Assembly: GCA_000697055.1 (NCBI GenBank)
Contig: JNDT01002409.1
Span: 1-64,000, forward strand
From: Saksenaea vasiformis B4078
Taxonomy: Eukaryota > Mucoromycota > Mucoromycetes > Mucorales > Saksenaeaceae
Length of the DNA stretch: 64,000 nt
Direction of reading: 5' to 3'
Of this stretch, positions 23,914 to 36,093 are shown one piece after another. The position numbers and the translations under genes were made by a program. Position 1 is the stretch's first letter. Each line of letters starts with the position of its first letter. Under the pieces are notes generated by a model, which had not been told where the DNA came from, did not search any database, and worked only from the letters and a program-made list of their open reading frames with translations.

Positions 23914-25320
23914 TTGCCGATCGGTAAACGTACGGACGTGGACGACCTCCTGAAGCCCCCTTCCTGTTTGAATAAACTTGCTAGCTTTGGACGGCTCACC
24001 AACCCAGTTGCTCGAATAATAGTAGGCGAAGAGAATAATTCCTTCCTTATGTCCTACCGTTATCCATGCCATCGTTGTGCTAAAACCTTTTTGGGCCATG
24101 GTCAGGAGATCTTGAATAACCTACCATCTTCGGTATCCGAAGAATTTCCAGCGATTCTTTCACACAGAAGCGCGCTATCTAAACGTCTGATAAACAAAAC
24201 ACGCAGCTGTTTTCACTCTGCAATAGGTCCAGCACCTTTTATAAGAATGCTATCTAAGCATCACCACTTACGCCATGACCGCCAAGCGCATGTGCAATTT
24301 TGGGGGATCCAAAATATTCGAAGGACTGTCGACAGTGACAAATGAAATGGGCGAAATACGCATCCAGCAATTTGTCCCATCAACATCCATGGATTACATC
24401 CGCTCGTCAGTAGAGAAAATGATGGTCAGCTTAACCTCCTTTGGCCATGCAGCACTGCAACTACTCTACACTGACAAAGTAGATGCGGACAAGTCCTTCT
24501 TTGAAGAAGTTATTCCTTCTCTGAACGCAGGCGTTGAATTGAGACTCGAGGTGGACCCTCACCGGCACCTTCCAAGCCTAGATTTGCCGTCAGAAACGAC
24601 GATGACCGTACATGCCACAACTAACCAGATCAATGCAGCGTTGGCATTTCTCCTAGATAGAGCTGACTATCGTTTAAGCGAGGGAGCTTCTCTTGCAGTT
24701 GGTTTTGACGCAGAATGGCCATTCGACGAGCGCAGGCCTATGTGGGCGCCAGTTGCTACATTGCAACTTGCTTACGGCAACACCGTCGTACTGCTACAAT
24801 TAAAACATATTATAGATCTACCACATACCCTCTTGACTATACTTGCACGAGATGATATCGCAGAAATTGGTAGAAACCTTGGAGGTGACCTTGACGGCCT
24901 TCGTCGCAGTTATCCGGACCAACCTTTCAGCGTCAATAACAAGATCGACCTTGTTTTATTCTGCAAAGAACGAGGTCTTATTAGTAACGGGAAAGCTAGC
25001 CTCCCAATTATTTGTGCAAGGATCCTCCGCCGTAAACTCGAGAAAGATGACAGCATTCGTCAGAGTGATTGGGATAAAAGTACGCTTTCTAAAGAACAGA
25101 TCAAATAGGCTGCGCTCGATGCGTGGGCATCCCTTGCGATAACCGTAAAGCATCAGAGATTTTGTCCGTCAGCAGATTTGAAGTCTCACCAGTCCCTGGG
25201 ACTCCCGTGTCCCTGCTCAGTGATGATGAGACCGTGCGCAGTGCAACCTGCCAGACTGTCCTGGCAGGCAGAATAGAAGGAAATGTCGAACAAACCCAGC
25301 TGAAAATTAATCGCTTTTAA
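23914..25320 (+). pseudogene. Broken DUF6729-like / 3'-5' exonuclease gene
   Basis: A multi-domain protein of a type common in repetitive fungal DNA, degraded here. The first frame (23914-24345) carries YRYPCHRCAKTFLGHG, EFPAILSHRSALSKRL and FIRMLSKHHHLRHDR, a pattern I associate with the fungal DUF6729 domain. It shifts frame near 24275-24345 and continues to 25108 with IRIQQFVPSTSMDYIRSSVE and a DEDDy-type exonuclease: VGFDAEWPFD (Exo I, DxE), AEIGRNLGGDLDGLRR (Exo II) and LSKEQIK*AALDAWAS (Exo III). The catalytic Tyr codon of Exo III is replaced by TAG (25106-25108). A further frame change near 25150 leads to FEVSPVPGTPVSLLSDDE, ending at 25320. At least two frame breaks and one nonsense codon make it a pseudogene. 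COG3 starts 77 bp downstream. Confidence 0.75.
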
Positions 25321-25396
25321 TATCAATAAACAGCTACTTTTTGTCTTTATTAACTTGTACATTATGCTAGTATGATATGGACTATATAAAATTGAA

Positions 25397-28300
25397 ATGA
25401 ATCAGTGGCTACCTATCGAACCATGGTCTCATCGATTTCCAGCAAAGTGAGCACGCCTGGATTTGAAACTCAGTCGATGTCGGCATTTAAAAATCCCTTT
25501 GACTGCCAGCCTCGAGGAACTGGAAGCACGTACTGTGTACTACTACAGATATACTCCAAGCATGGCAAGAGTCACGCGAGGCATTTCTCTCGAAGAATGG
25601 GAAGAGAAGACACAGCTCACACAGAAAGAACAGCAGAGTGTTTTTGACTTGCAAGAGCTATGCGCGGAACTTCCTCTTCCTCCAAACTTGGTATGAACGC
25701 CTTCTTGTCATCGATGGGTAGAGCGCTAATGGTGAAATAGCTACCATTTGAAAAGACATCATCGCCTCTGCCAGGCAAGTCATTATCTCCTGCTGGAATC
25801 CGAACACCTGATCATACAGCCATGCTGAATCCTCTCAATGCTGGTGCTTTGTCGAATCAGTTAAGCCAGCTATCGACGCGTTCACGTTCGACAACCAACT
25901 TGTTAGCGGAGACAACTGCTGCCGATACAGCTGCAGAAAAACGTTCTACAAATGAGATCGGAATAGACAAACCAATAGAGACTCTGCAACAATTTTTCGA
26001 TTGGTTCACAGTGATGGAATCGAGCATGGAGAAAGATCAAGAAGATGTTTATCGGTAAGTAGACAGCACGATCAAAGGAGACTGCCCACTCATGGTGTTG
26101 GTAAAGAAATTACCTTGCAGTTGCAACACTGTATCGTAAAACATGTGACGATTTTTTGGAGGATCTGCAGTCTACTAGCTCGCTTTTTGATGAATTAATG
26201 AGTGAATATGGATTTGTCGAGAAACGAACGCGATCGCTTCAAACAACTTGTGAGGAACTTTTACAGAAGCAGGTATGAGCGAGCGCTCTGTGGATATCAT
26301 TGATTTTGATCTGGTTGTAGCAACGATCCATACGTCTTGCTGATGCATTAGTGAACAGACTGTCTTATTTCAATCACCTTGAACCTATTGCGAAATTATT
26401 CAACTCACCGGGTGATGACATCTGCCTTCAACGCGAGTTTGTGCCCATGCTTCAAACACTAGACGAGTGCATTGATTATATGCAGCAGCATGTATGTGCA
26501 TATTAGCAAGGAACAATTATCGATTGAGCTCAAGTGCCTTGTCCTATTCAGCTTAATTATCGTGATTCAGAACTATACCTTATGCGCTTTCGTCAATGTA
26601 TGACACGTGGTATGACTCTTATCAAAATGTATGTGGTTACATCTATCAAGACGCTTGGGTATGATGTGTATAAGACTGCCACAGCAACAAAGGTACGCGA
26701 TGCCGTCTATGCAGTACCCGTTTGTAACGATTTTAGGCTGGAAATCAGACAATGGCTTCAAGCAAGCATACCGCATTATTTTATGTTAAATTCCGAGCAA
26801 TCGCTCCCACGATTAAGTCATTAACGCACCAGCTTGAGAAACGTTGTGAAGGACACAAGGAGTAAGGGATCCTGGACATCCGCGGATCTAGTGCTTAGCG
26901 ATTTTGTGCTAGGTACCAGGCTTTACATCGTGATATGCTCAACTCCTACTTCCAAGTTCGGCAACAACTCTTGAGTCCTGTGATTGCACGGAGAATTCAG
27001 CTTCTCGGACCAAGCAGCGGAGACCTTATAAAATTTGTAAGCAACCATTGAGAAAGATTGGTTGGAGCAAAAGCTGAATATGGTTTCCCAGGCACAAGAT
27101 GGTTGCGCGTACATGATGAACCTTTGCTCTGATGAACTTCACCTGTTTTATAACTTTTTCCAGACAGGCGAAGATGAACTTTAGTAAGCATGTGAGGGAT
27201 GCTTTGATGATACCGACAGTTTTTGTAGTGCATACTTAGACTTGCTAGCAAGCCATCTCTACGATCATCTGCGACCGCGTGTTATCCATGAAACCGAAAT
27301 CGCCACTCTTTCCGAGCTTTGTAACCTATTTCAGATGTATGTCACACAGGAGGAAGATAACGCTGGTAAGAGTTTTTTCTTTTAATTCGTCCATTTCACC
27401 AATGATCGCTATTGTAATAGATAATAATGAATCTGAGAAACGAGAACTAATGTTTGGCCATTTGATCCGGAACGTGTACGAGGATGCACAAGGGCGCCTT
27501 GTCTTCCGCGCACAAATGTTTATCCATAATGATATACAAAATTATCAACCGAAGCCAGAAGACTTTGAACTTCGGGTGCCTTGTGGTTGGTATCCGTATT
27601 ACACAACAACACGATCTAACAAAATATGTATCAGCTCAGGAAAAAGTACCCATTGTTCTAGAACCGCGCGCACCCAATCCTTCCAAAGGCGATACACCAG
27701 CTACATTGAATGTCGAAGAAGACTCTGACGCACAATCGGCAGCGTCTTCTCTGGAGGCGACAGCACCTACATCTATATCTCCTCTTGGGGAAGGCGCCGA
27801 TTCATCTCGCGGATGGTTTCCGACGCTTCAAAAGACGCTTTGGCTTCTGTCTAAACTCTACCGCTGTGTCCAAGTAGGTTCATTTTCTGTGCCGCTCATG
27901 TGTAACACGTAAATATAGACAAGCGTATTTGAAGACCTGGCTCAAGAAGTTGTCGCGCTGTGCAACGATTCACTGAAAAGAGCGAGTGACACAATGATGG
28001 ATAGCAAGGTATACCAAAGTCAAAATAATGATGGGTGTTGCTTACTTTAGTGTAGTCTCGGATTGATGGTCAGCTATTCTTAGTCAAGCATTTGCTTGTT
28101 CTCAAAGAGCAACTTGCTCCTTTTGAGGCCAATCTCGTTCATGCAGACAAAGAACTTGATTTTTCTCACGTAACGGGTAAGATGAGAGACATGAATAATA
28201 TCCCATTAACCGCGAAGTTAGATACATTTTCGTCATATCGGTCATTACCCAATGCATTGATCGGCTTAGCACAAGGTGGTATGCCCCGTGTAATCGAGAT

Positions 28301-28871
28301 TAGCATGGATTCCCGGAGAGAGATCGATACGGAGTTAAAGAGGGTCTGTGAAGCATTTATCAACGAATGTGTACAAAGCGCAGTAGATCCTTTGACAAAA
28401 TTTGTTATTAAGGTAGGAAGGAACTAGCAAATGCAATACATGCGTCTCACGGTATACAAGATGTCGACAATGCGACCATCCGCTAACGATGCACCGCAGA
28501 TCGTAAATGAGGGTAAGTATGTCAATGATACATCGCGTGTACTAAATCAAACGTCAGACGATGTGTTGGATACCGTTAAGCAGTTCAAAGAATCAGCTCA
28601 AGAACGGATATCCTTTATTTCAAAGAAACTTCAACAATATGTCAATGATAGCAAAATGGAGCAGATCTTGATTAAGCCGATTGAGGTACAATTGTCTTTT
28701 TTGAACTTTTCTCCGGTTGACTTGTTTCTTTAGATCAATATCATCGAGAGATATAAGACATTTTATCACACAACCATGAAGTCAGGAAAGAGCAATAGTG
28801 AGACGATCATGTCCCCTGAGGCTGTAGCAATCTGGATTGCTCAACTAAAACAAGAAAACGAACACCTTTAG
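25397..28871 (+). CDS. COG3: Conserved oligomeric Golgi complex subunit 3
   Basis: COG3 (Sec34) is a lobe-A subunit of the COG tethering complex acting in retrograde intra-Golgi traffic. Sixteen exons: 25397-25446, 25510-25690, 25741-26054, 26107-26272, 26321-26491, 26552-26692, 26737-26861, 26913-27036, 27092-27183, 27229-27365, 27421-27582, 27635-27873, 27919-28008, 28056-28412, 28461-28685 and 28734-28871, about 903 residues. Phases agree throughout. The Sec34 core includes YRKTCDDFLEDLQSTSSLFD, SEYGFVEKRTRSLQ, RLSYFNHLEPIAKLFNSPGD, FVPMLQTLDECIDYMQQH and NYRDSELYLMRFRQCMTRGM. Later come GWFPTLQKTLWLLSKLYRCV and RIDGQLFLVKHLLVLKEQLA, both hallmarks of the family. The start is the ATG at 25397 because only it joins exon 2 in frame (PANLEELEAR). 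The donor at 27583 is one of two nearby choices that keep frame; its intron has a CTAAC branch site. Confidence 0.96.
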
Positions 28872-29989
28872 ACATGATTCCAAACTAGTTTTCGGCTGTA
28901 TCTCGGATAATAATATAGAGCTGGGACAGTTCACCCGGATACAATACGCTGAACTTATTTGACTACAATAGGTTGACTGAACATATTGTGCAGGGTCGTC
29001 TTCTACAGCACTGTGCATTATTTTTCTTAGATCTCTTGATAGCCAAGCCAAATATTATCCCTTCAATTTGCTGAGCATACCGTGCGCGGGGTGTGTGGGT
29101 CTATGGGTGGCAATATTTTGATTATAACTACTCGTACCTTGGAGATGAAAACGAAATCAGATAGATACAGCTGTCAAAAAATTATTCGCTATCTGGATGT
29201 TGGAACAGGGATGTCTACGACAGTCCCGAGATGCAATTTTTTCACTGGTATGATGGTTGCGCTACCAGTCCTTATCGTTGGAGACAGCGAGAAGGGGTAG
29301 CAAGGAAACTATTTGATCCATGTCGCTGAGCTCGTAAGCGCACTATCATCCACAAAAGCTGTCCCAGGCAGTTCCATACAAAGGATATCCATTTGTGATG
29401 GGCAAAATATTTCACATGTTATGAAGGGCAACTTGATGCCCATCCAAGTTTCAAATCTACGGAGAGAAACGGGACTTAGAGGCATCGTAAATTAACATAT
29501 TCAGCAACGAGTCAAGGAACACGGGATAAGGAAGCAGAGACACGAACGAGGTTCGCCGCAAGTCGCGCAGGAGAAAGGAAACGGTGGGCGAACTGGTCAG
29601 ATAGAGCTTCGGGTGATCACGATTAAAGCCTCGTTATCTCGCAAATATAGCAGTAGCGTAGTGTTTTCATAGTGATAGTAGCCGACTACTCCGGCATTCC
29701 TTCTTGAATGCTCAAAAGCAATTCAAACATGCCCAGGTACGTGACTATTGTGCGAAAACAAAAGGACGCGGAGTTTTTTTCTACTCGCCCTCATTTGCCG
29801 AACGAAAAGAAACCTTTACTCACTCCATGGGAATCAAGCTTTCGCCTGCCGGTAGAAGGTAACAGAACTTCATGTTATGTGAGGATGTCGAATGGACAAT
29901 ATTCATTGTAGATTGGCAACGGTCATTGTTTCCGCGCCTTTGCTGGTGACCACGACGTGGATCTTGTACAAACGAGGTAATTAGATCGT
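28872..29989. other. Intergenic tract without a supported gene
   Basis: This is the 3' flank of COG3. Short open frames on both strands lack motifs or splice structure. Nothing recognised. Confidence 0.5.
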
Positions 29990-30412
29990 TTTTTCCGAAA
30001 ATGTCATCCTTATTTTTCGGTGTAGTTGTGCTAGGCGAAGAACGGAGAGTTGCAGATGGCAGACCCATTCGACCTGCGGGGGTCCAGGAGCAGAAAGTCG
30101 AACCTAAATAAACAACATTATTTGCCACCGTAACAAAGCATCGAGGATAAGCGGACGAACCAAATTGCATGCCGGTCGATGGCAACTGACCAAATATAGA
30201 AGTTTCGGCCAGTTTAAACGAATTCTGTCCATCGACGTAGAATGCATATAGATTGATCCAATATACACTAAAAAGTCATGTCCGACTGTGGTCCGTACAG
30301 CATGTGTCCTATTCACAGATTTGATGCATACCTCTTTATTGCCCAAGTAGCTTACGGATCCTATGAGGAGAGCCAACTTCAGAAATTTTAAAGTGATTGT
30401 GGTTCCTTGCAC
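29990..30412 (-). other. Possible decayed secreted-protein gene
   Basis: An ATG at 30412 starts MQGTTITLKFLKLALLIGS, which resembles a signal peptide, followed by a donor-like GTAAGC. After an acceptor-like GACTTTTTAG, one frame reads VYWINLYAFYVDGQNSFKLA, FGSSAYPRCFVTVANNVVYL and TFCSWTPAGRMGLPS, with strand-like alternation and a possible kelch-type VANNVVYLGS. The phases of the two parts do not match, so this is either a pseudogene or a wrongly resolved gene. Function unknown. Confidence 0.3.
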
Positions 30413-30784
30413 AGACGTACAAACGTTTTAAGGACCAGGGAAAAGTGAATGGAGCACAGCCATCACTTTTCGAACTTGTTGTGTTAAGGGTGACCTTTTT
30501 AGGAAAAAAAAAGTTAACGAGTCGCAGCAGTGCGCGAATGTCAAAAATGAATCACATATGGCAAATAGTTATCCGCCAAATAGAGTTGCCCAGCTTATTA
30601 ATGTGGCTGTGAAAGCACATGGTAGATTCTCTTGCGTTACGCTATTTATTTTGGTTAAGCTCGTTTGTGATGTGACACGTATCATCCTGCTATTCATCAA
30701 TGGATACGAGGAGAAGGGAAAAAAAAAGGTGAGGTTGGGTAGATGTAAATATGGTAAACGTGGGGTATGCGTTATGGATCAAGA

Positions 30785-33260
30785 TTAGGCATGTTCGACC
30801 TGCACTTCTTTCAGATCATCATTCTCGGTATCACGGGCGTCTAATGTCGTCATAGCTGCTTTCACGGCTTCATCGCATGACCAGTGAAAAAATGTGTAGC
30901 GATCTCTCGGAATAGAAATGGCTGGGAGGGTGCTAGTATTGCTTCTGCTGTAACTGGTCTCACTCCTGCTTGCATCACCTTCAATGTGCGTTGTATTTTG
31001 CCCTGGTCCGTCTTTTGATGCTGGAACGATTGGCAAGATCTCTCTGCGTTCATGATCCCCTGCGCGTGCCTGGGTCCCAAATCCAGCAACGATAAGCGAC
31101 CGTCGAATCGTTGGGCTGACTAAGTTGACAAAGTGAAATTCGACATGGTGACCAGCATAGCGACTCAACGTATTCTGTGCGTCTACAATAGCTTGTAATC
31201 CACTCGAATCCATGCGGTTAACGCTGGCGAAATCCAAAACAAGAGCATGGAGTAGTGGCAGTTTCGCTTTTTCCGCATCTTTTACCGGGTCAGCGTCGTC
31301 ATTCCACGCCCTGTCGGCCTTTCGAATATGCTGTGCGGCTCTTCGGGATCGGCTTTTGCAATAACTGATAATTTTATCGGCGACAAAGCTTGAATTTGGG
31401 TAGGTAAGTGATTCATCTACTCGGCACATCAGGATACCGGCGGGAAGCGGCTCAACAAGACTGCCGAGTGACGGGTGCGACTCAGAGACGTAGAGGAATC
31501 GTTCTGTTTCGGAATCCAGTGCCACACGTCCTAGACCCCAGAAACGAGGGCGCGCAATACGGAAAAGCAGAATAACAATCGAAAGACCAGTTGAGGCGTA
31601 GATACCGTATTCAACCGTGGTGAAAAAAGTAATGATCACAGTGATAAGGAACACACAGAGTTCCCACAAACTTACGGCGGCTAACCGTTTGACGTACTCT
31701 CGTCCAGATACGAGATCGGCTACTGCATGGATCACCACTGCTGCAAGCGTTGCATCGGGAATATAATAGAAAGCTGGCGTCAAAGCATACAATGCAAGAA
31801 GAACAACCAGAGCGCTGAATATGCCTGCAAAGGGTGTCTTCACACCACAGCGAGCTTTAATTGCGCTTCTCGAGAACGATCCAGTAGATGGATATGCTCT
31901 GTAGGAGAAGAAGTAAAAGACGTTCAGCACGCCCCAGATGCTAGTGGCTACGCTTCCTTACCCAAAAAATGAACCAACCATATTGGTAAAACCAATGGCA
32001 ATGACTTCTTGGTTAGGGTCGATCGAATAGTCATTGATGCGGCCAAACGATTTTGCAATGGCAATATGTTCCAAGACCAGCACAATGACAGCGGAAGGTA
32101 GTGTGCTTGCAATAGAGCTGACTATGCCCGCGTTCATGTATGGGACACCCATTGCTTGGAAGCCACGCGGGACGTCCTTAAGAATGCTAATAGGACTATG
32201 GTCTTTGCCAATATTGATCAAGTACGCCACCAGGGTGCCAAAAATAACGAGGAGGCCGTTGCGCATGATGCTGAAGAAGAACAGGTTCCGTTCGTACTTT
32301 GGGTAGCGTTTGCCGAAGTATTGGCATGCGAATCTCACACCGTAGAGCCATAATAATCCCACCAGACCAAAGGCAACGTCTAAACGAGTATCAGGCAAGT
32401 ACTTGAAGAAGTCGCCGAAGATCAGATAGGTAGGATTTTGTGTGTTGATCTCTTTTAGACCAAATAGTTTTGGGCATTGCCCGATGGTAATAGTGATGGC
32501 ACTTCCGCTCATAAAACCAGCTATGGCAGGACCTGGAGGCAAAAATTAAAGTTAATTTTTAAGGTTAGTATCATGGGAGTCGAGCTAAGAGTCGAATTAA
32601 GAGTCGAGTTAATTTACCAGGAATAAAATCAACGAGAAGGCCCAGGCGCACGAGACCCAGGAACATGGCTATTGCGCCGGTCAATAATGACATAGCAACG
32701 GCAATTTCAGGTCCGGTGATGGTTGTGGTTGATGTCACGCGTGTAACGGTCTGGCCAAGTAGCAGCGACATCACAGCTAGAATTTATCACAATTAAGCGC
32801 TTCGATTCCTCTCTACATTTTACTTACCCGTTGGACCTATGCTGATATCTTTGGATGTGGCAAAAAGACAGTACACGCAAAGACCGACAAAGGAGGTGCT
32901 GCAACGATTTAACAGTCAGACCTGAATCAAGATATGAAGCGAAAGACGACACATACTATAGCCCATACTGGGGAGGCAACTGCGCTATTTTTGCGTAGCC
33001 CATACCCTGCGGAACGATAACGACACCCACAGTTAAGCCTGCAATGATGTCTTGTACTAGCCACTGTTGTTTGGTGTGGGTTTAAAGCTATCGTCAGAGC
33101 CGTTCATATTTACCGATACGTTATACCGATGTATCCACGATAGAATGGGAAACAACCCTGTAATGTATTTCCACGTACTGTGAGGTAATTGATGGATTCC
33201 ATTTTGTATTTGATGTTTGTAAGAGATATCTTCATAGTCTATAATGATGTCTTTTGCCAT
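30785..33260 (-). CDS. SulP/SLC26 sulfate permease with STAS domain
   Basis: A plasma-membrane anion transporter of the SulP (SLC26) family, most likely sulfate uptake. Exons (complement): 33114-33260, 32957-33063, 32828-32898, 32618-32776, 31962-32532 and 30785-31898, about 722 residues in consistent phase. The entry signature is [20 protein letters not shown] followed by [16 protein letters not shown]. Transmembrane segments follow, with [18 protein letters not shown] and [20 protein letters not shown] in the core. A C-terminal STAS domain (about residues 490-640) has [20 protein letters not shown] and an enlarged, charged loop. A low-complexity Ser/Thr linker precedes the last helix. The intron at 32533-32617 holds a triplicated AGTCGA(A/G)TTAA word. 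Sulfate specificity is inferred from family membership. Confidence 0.95.
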
Positions 33261-34639
33261 GTTTTTGAGAAGTAAAAAGCAGGGAATAAGTAGTGCAGGA
33301 GAGTTAAATACTTATATAATCTCGTAGCCGGATAGCAGCAATGCCGTGTCCGTGAAACCCTAGTCTCATGCCAATCAAAACGCGAGGAAATTTTTGCATA
33401 ATCGTGGCTCGGATTCGGGGAGATATGGGGTTGGAATGCCCGCACCATATTGACTTACGATCTCTGTGGCGTGTGTAGGATGAATAATGATATGGTCGTC
33501 ATTGATTCGCAATAAGACGTTACTCTACCTATCAACTATTAATAACGCGCGTCTTACAACGTCTTTCCCCAAACGACAACATATAAGAGGAAACGAAACC
33601 TTAATATATCTTATATCATCTACGGAAAAACGTTGGTATCCCAGTTAAAAGGAAGGTACTGACACCTTGTGACACTTCCATCCAGATTCTTTTTATTTTA
33701 TTCATTATCTCGCGCTAATACACTTTATGTTTCCGCTCTTTTATAACATGTTGCGTTCACACATGTTGCATAGAACTTTATCTTCCCAGAAGACAGTCAA
33801 CATTTACATGTTTGTGATTTTTAACGGAAACAACCACCAGCTATCGACTTATTCCATTAGCTAGGCGGGCTTGGTTGTGAATGTAAATGGTAGAATTTGA
33901 AGATAAAAGCTCAGTGGATCTTGTACAAGGTTTTGGTGTTATCTCGTTCGAATGGCCTGATCCAGCGTATTTGCTGCTTTTCAATACTAGCTTCATGAAA
34001 TATGCTGTAGTCACATGCTGTATGATACAGAAAACACCCCTCTCCTTTTTACCGTGGTTCAAAACATTTTTAAGTCTCTTCTCGTCATTCATTCTCACTG
34101 GTTTAGGGTCAGCAAGGAGTAGTTTAGGATATGCACAGTTTCAGTATAACACGTACTATACTTTGTTTATCAAGCACTAATGACAGCTGACGTTGATTGA
34201 ATTATTTGGGGCCTGTCCTTGCGCACCTTGCCTTTTTGAATGGAGCAATTGCTTGGTGCGATCTAATAGTTTCTCCCTTTTTGGTCATTATGACCACCCT
34301 GTGAAACTTTCTTTCTTTTCTCTATATTGGAAATCCGAGGGATAGCCGTAGTCGTCATTGGTTTTCCGTTAAAATCACGTATTTGGCGTATTTCTGTATG
34401 TCCGTGTACTATTTCCGTAGCTCTAAATCTCGTGCCTGTTGCGTTAGATTCCTAAATCAATAGTAATACTTCGAAAAGCTCTTCTCCTTATATTATCTGT
34501 AGCTTCTTGATGAGATGCATTGTACGCCTGAGAGAAAGATTTGAATTGGAAAACAGCGCACCATTGCTCATAATGGTATTGTTAGCAGAGCCTGTGTTCT
34601 TATATCTCAACACACTCCACATGAAGATCGATCCAAGGA
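33261..34639. other. Upstream region of the SulP gene, no gene seen
   Basis: No open frame with support. This should contain the SulP promoter. No clear TATA box was identified. Confidence 0.45.
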
Positions 34640-34880
34640 GAAACGTGAACAGTACAACCGCAAGCAGAGGACCTGAAGCGATACTGAGAGAGAAGACATG
34701 TACTCAATCGAGTGGTCAACGGAGAGCACGAACACCGTCAAGGCTCGGGGCAGCGGTCTTGCAAGCTATAATAGATGAAAGCACACAAATGAGTCTGTGC
34801 ATCTAGTGAACTGACATCCTTACCGGGGACGTTAAAGAAAAGGAATGAAGTCAAAGAGAAAGGATCAATGTTTCTCTTCA
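34640..34880 (-). repeat. Dispersed repeat family, partial copy
   Basis: The complement of this block matches the middle of the 35220-36093 copy. GACATCCTTACCGGGGACGTTA at 34810-34831 is the core hairpin word. Further left, the reverse reading gives CATCTATTATAGCTTGCAAGACC and ATCGCTTCAGGTCCTCTGC. Confidence 0.65.
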
Positions 34881-35219
34881 ATTCTCATCACACGTCGCGT
34901 CATCTGAAATGCATTTAACACGTGGATATTGGGAGAATATATAACGAGATGGAAAATGAAGCGGCACAGCACCCTGTGAGTTTATGCAAAAACTTCTACC
35001 TTCTCATACAAGGAGAACTAATTCCCAATATAAAAATTGTTCTGAACTAACACGCTTAAAAGTAACGCATAATGACACGATATATTCGGTAAACATTGCA
35101 CACGCTTTGGTCACGGTATTGGAACCTAAGATTGAGACTATTTTAATTTCCCTTCTCGACAAACAACTGAGAATACAATTTAGATAAACTTAACGCGCGG
35201 ATTTATATGTCCATTTATC

Positions 35220-36093
35220 GCGTTTAGACAAAATGTTGGATTTTCAGTGAGCGTTTGCGTCAGATAAATATTATGAGACGCTCTAGTCAAATAAATTTTG
35301 CGCTGGAATGTGATGCGTCTTTGCGGCGAGAAGTGGTTTATTTTGGGTCAATCTTAGGGATAATTCGCGTCTGGGTAACTTCGTTTTTGCATTGAGATAC
35401 TTCAGTAATGGATTCCCAATATCCCGTCGGAAAGCAGTAAAAATGTCTCACGATAAGGACAGGTTCCACCCAAAAATGATCCGTATTTAAAGGCACGGAT
35501 GAACCATTTTTAAATTCTTTGGTTCTGTTCTTCAAAAAGACATCCCCGATAAGGATGCCAATTTATAGACGTGCAGGATTACTGATGTGTTTATGTCTAT
35601 TCTTTAGCCTGCATGAACTCGGTCCCTAACCGTCTCAATTGTGGTGTAGCCCTTGTTCACCACCAGGTAACAAGTACTGTTGCACGCTGCCTTATCCAAC
35701 TTCGACAACAGAACCTCGCCAGACGTTGCATCGCTTCAAGTCCTCTGCACGGCGTTAACACCCAAAGTGGCGGTCTTGTCAGTATAATCTCTCCTGCCGT
35801 CCCCATCGCGCCAGATGCGAGGCAGGCTGCCGTCATTGGGCGGCTATGCCCGTCGGGGAAAAGTGAAGTGACATCAAAGTATCTTCCATTTACTGACCGC
35901 GAATGAATTTTTACGCTGCTCGAATAAATTTCGCGTCCATGTGGGGATTCAAGTTTGATGTAAGTAGAGTATTTATTTTATCGCCAATTCATATACTGAT
36001 AACCGCATATTTCATTCCCTCCCCAGCGCAAACCTGGCTCTCGATGGACGCAGAATTTACATAGAGTAGCGTAAAAAATCATTCAATAAACAG
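35220..36093 (+). repeat. Dispersed repeat family, longest copy
   Basis: The most complete plus-strand copy (about 870 bp). Its right end shows a strong internal inverted repeat. GAATGAATTTTTACGCTGCT at 35903-35922, followed by CGAATAAATTTCGCGTCCAT, pairs with the complement of 36030-36087, which reads ATGATTTTTTACGCTACTCT then ATGTAAATTCTGCGTCCATC. The outermost bases (36082-36093) read CTGTTTATTGAA on the complement, like the ends at 21725 and 48700. A 97-codon frame within it (35613-35906) is not conserved in the other copies. Confidence 0.85.

Noticed and set aside
35613..35906. A 97-codon frame in the longest repeat copy
   Set aside because: Other copies break this frame with stops and indels; only the word CIASSPLHGV is shared, explained by nucleotide similarity.
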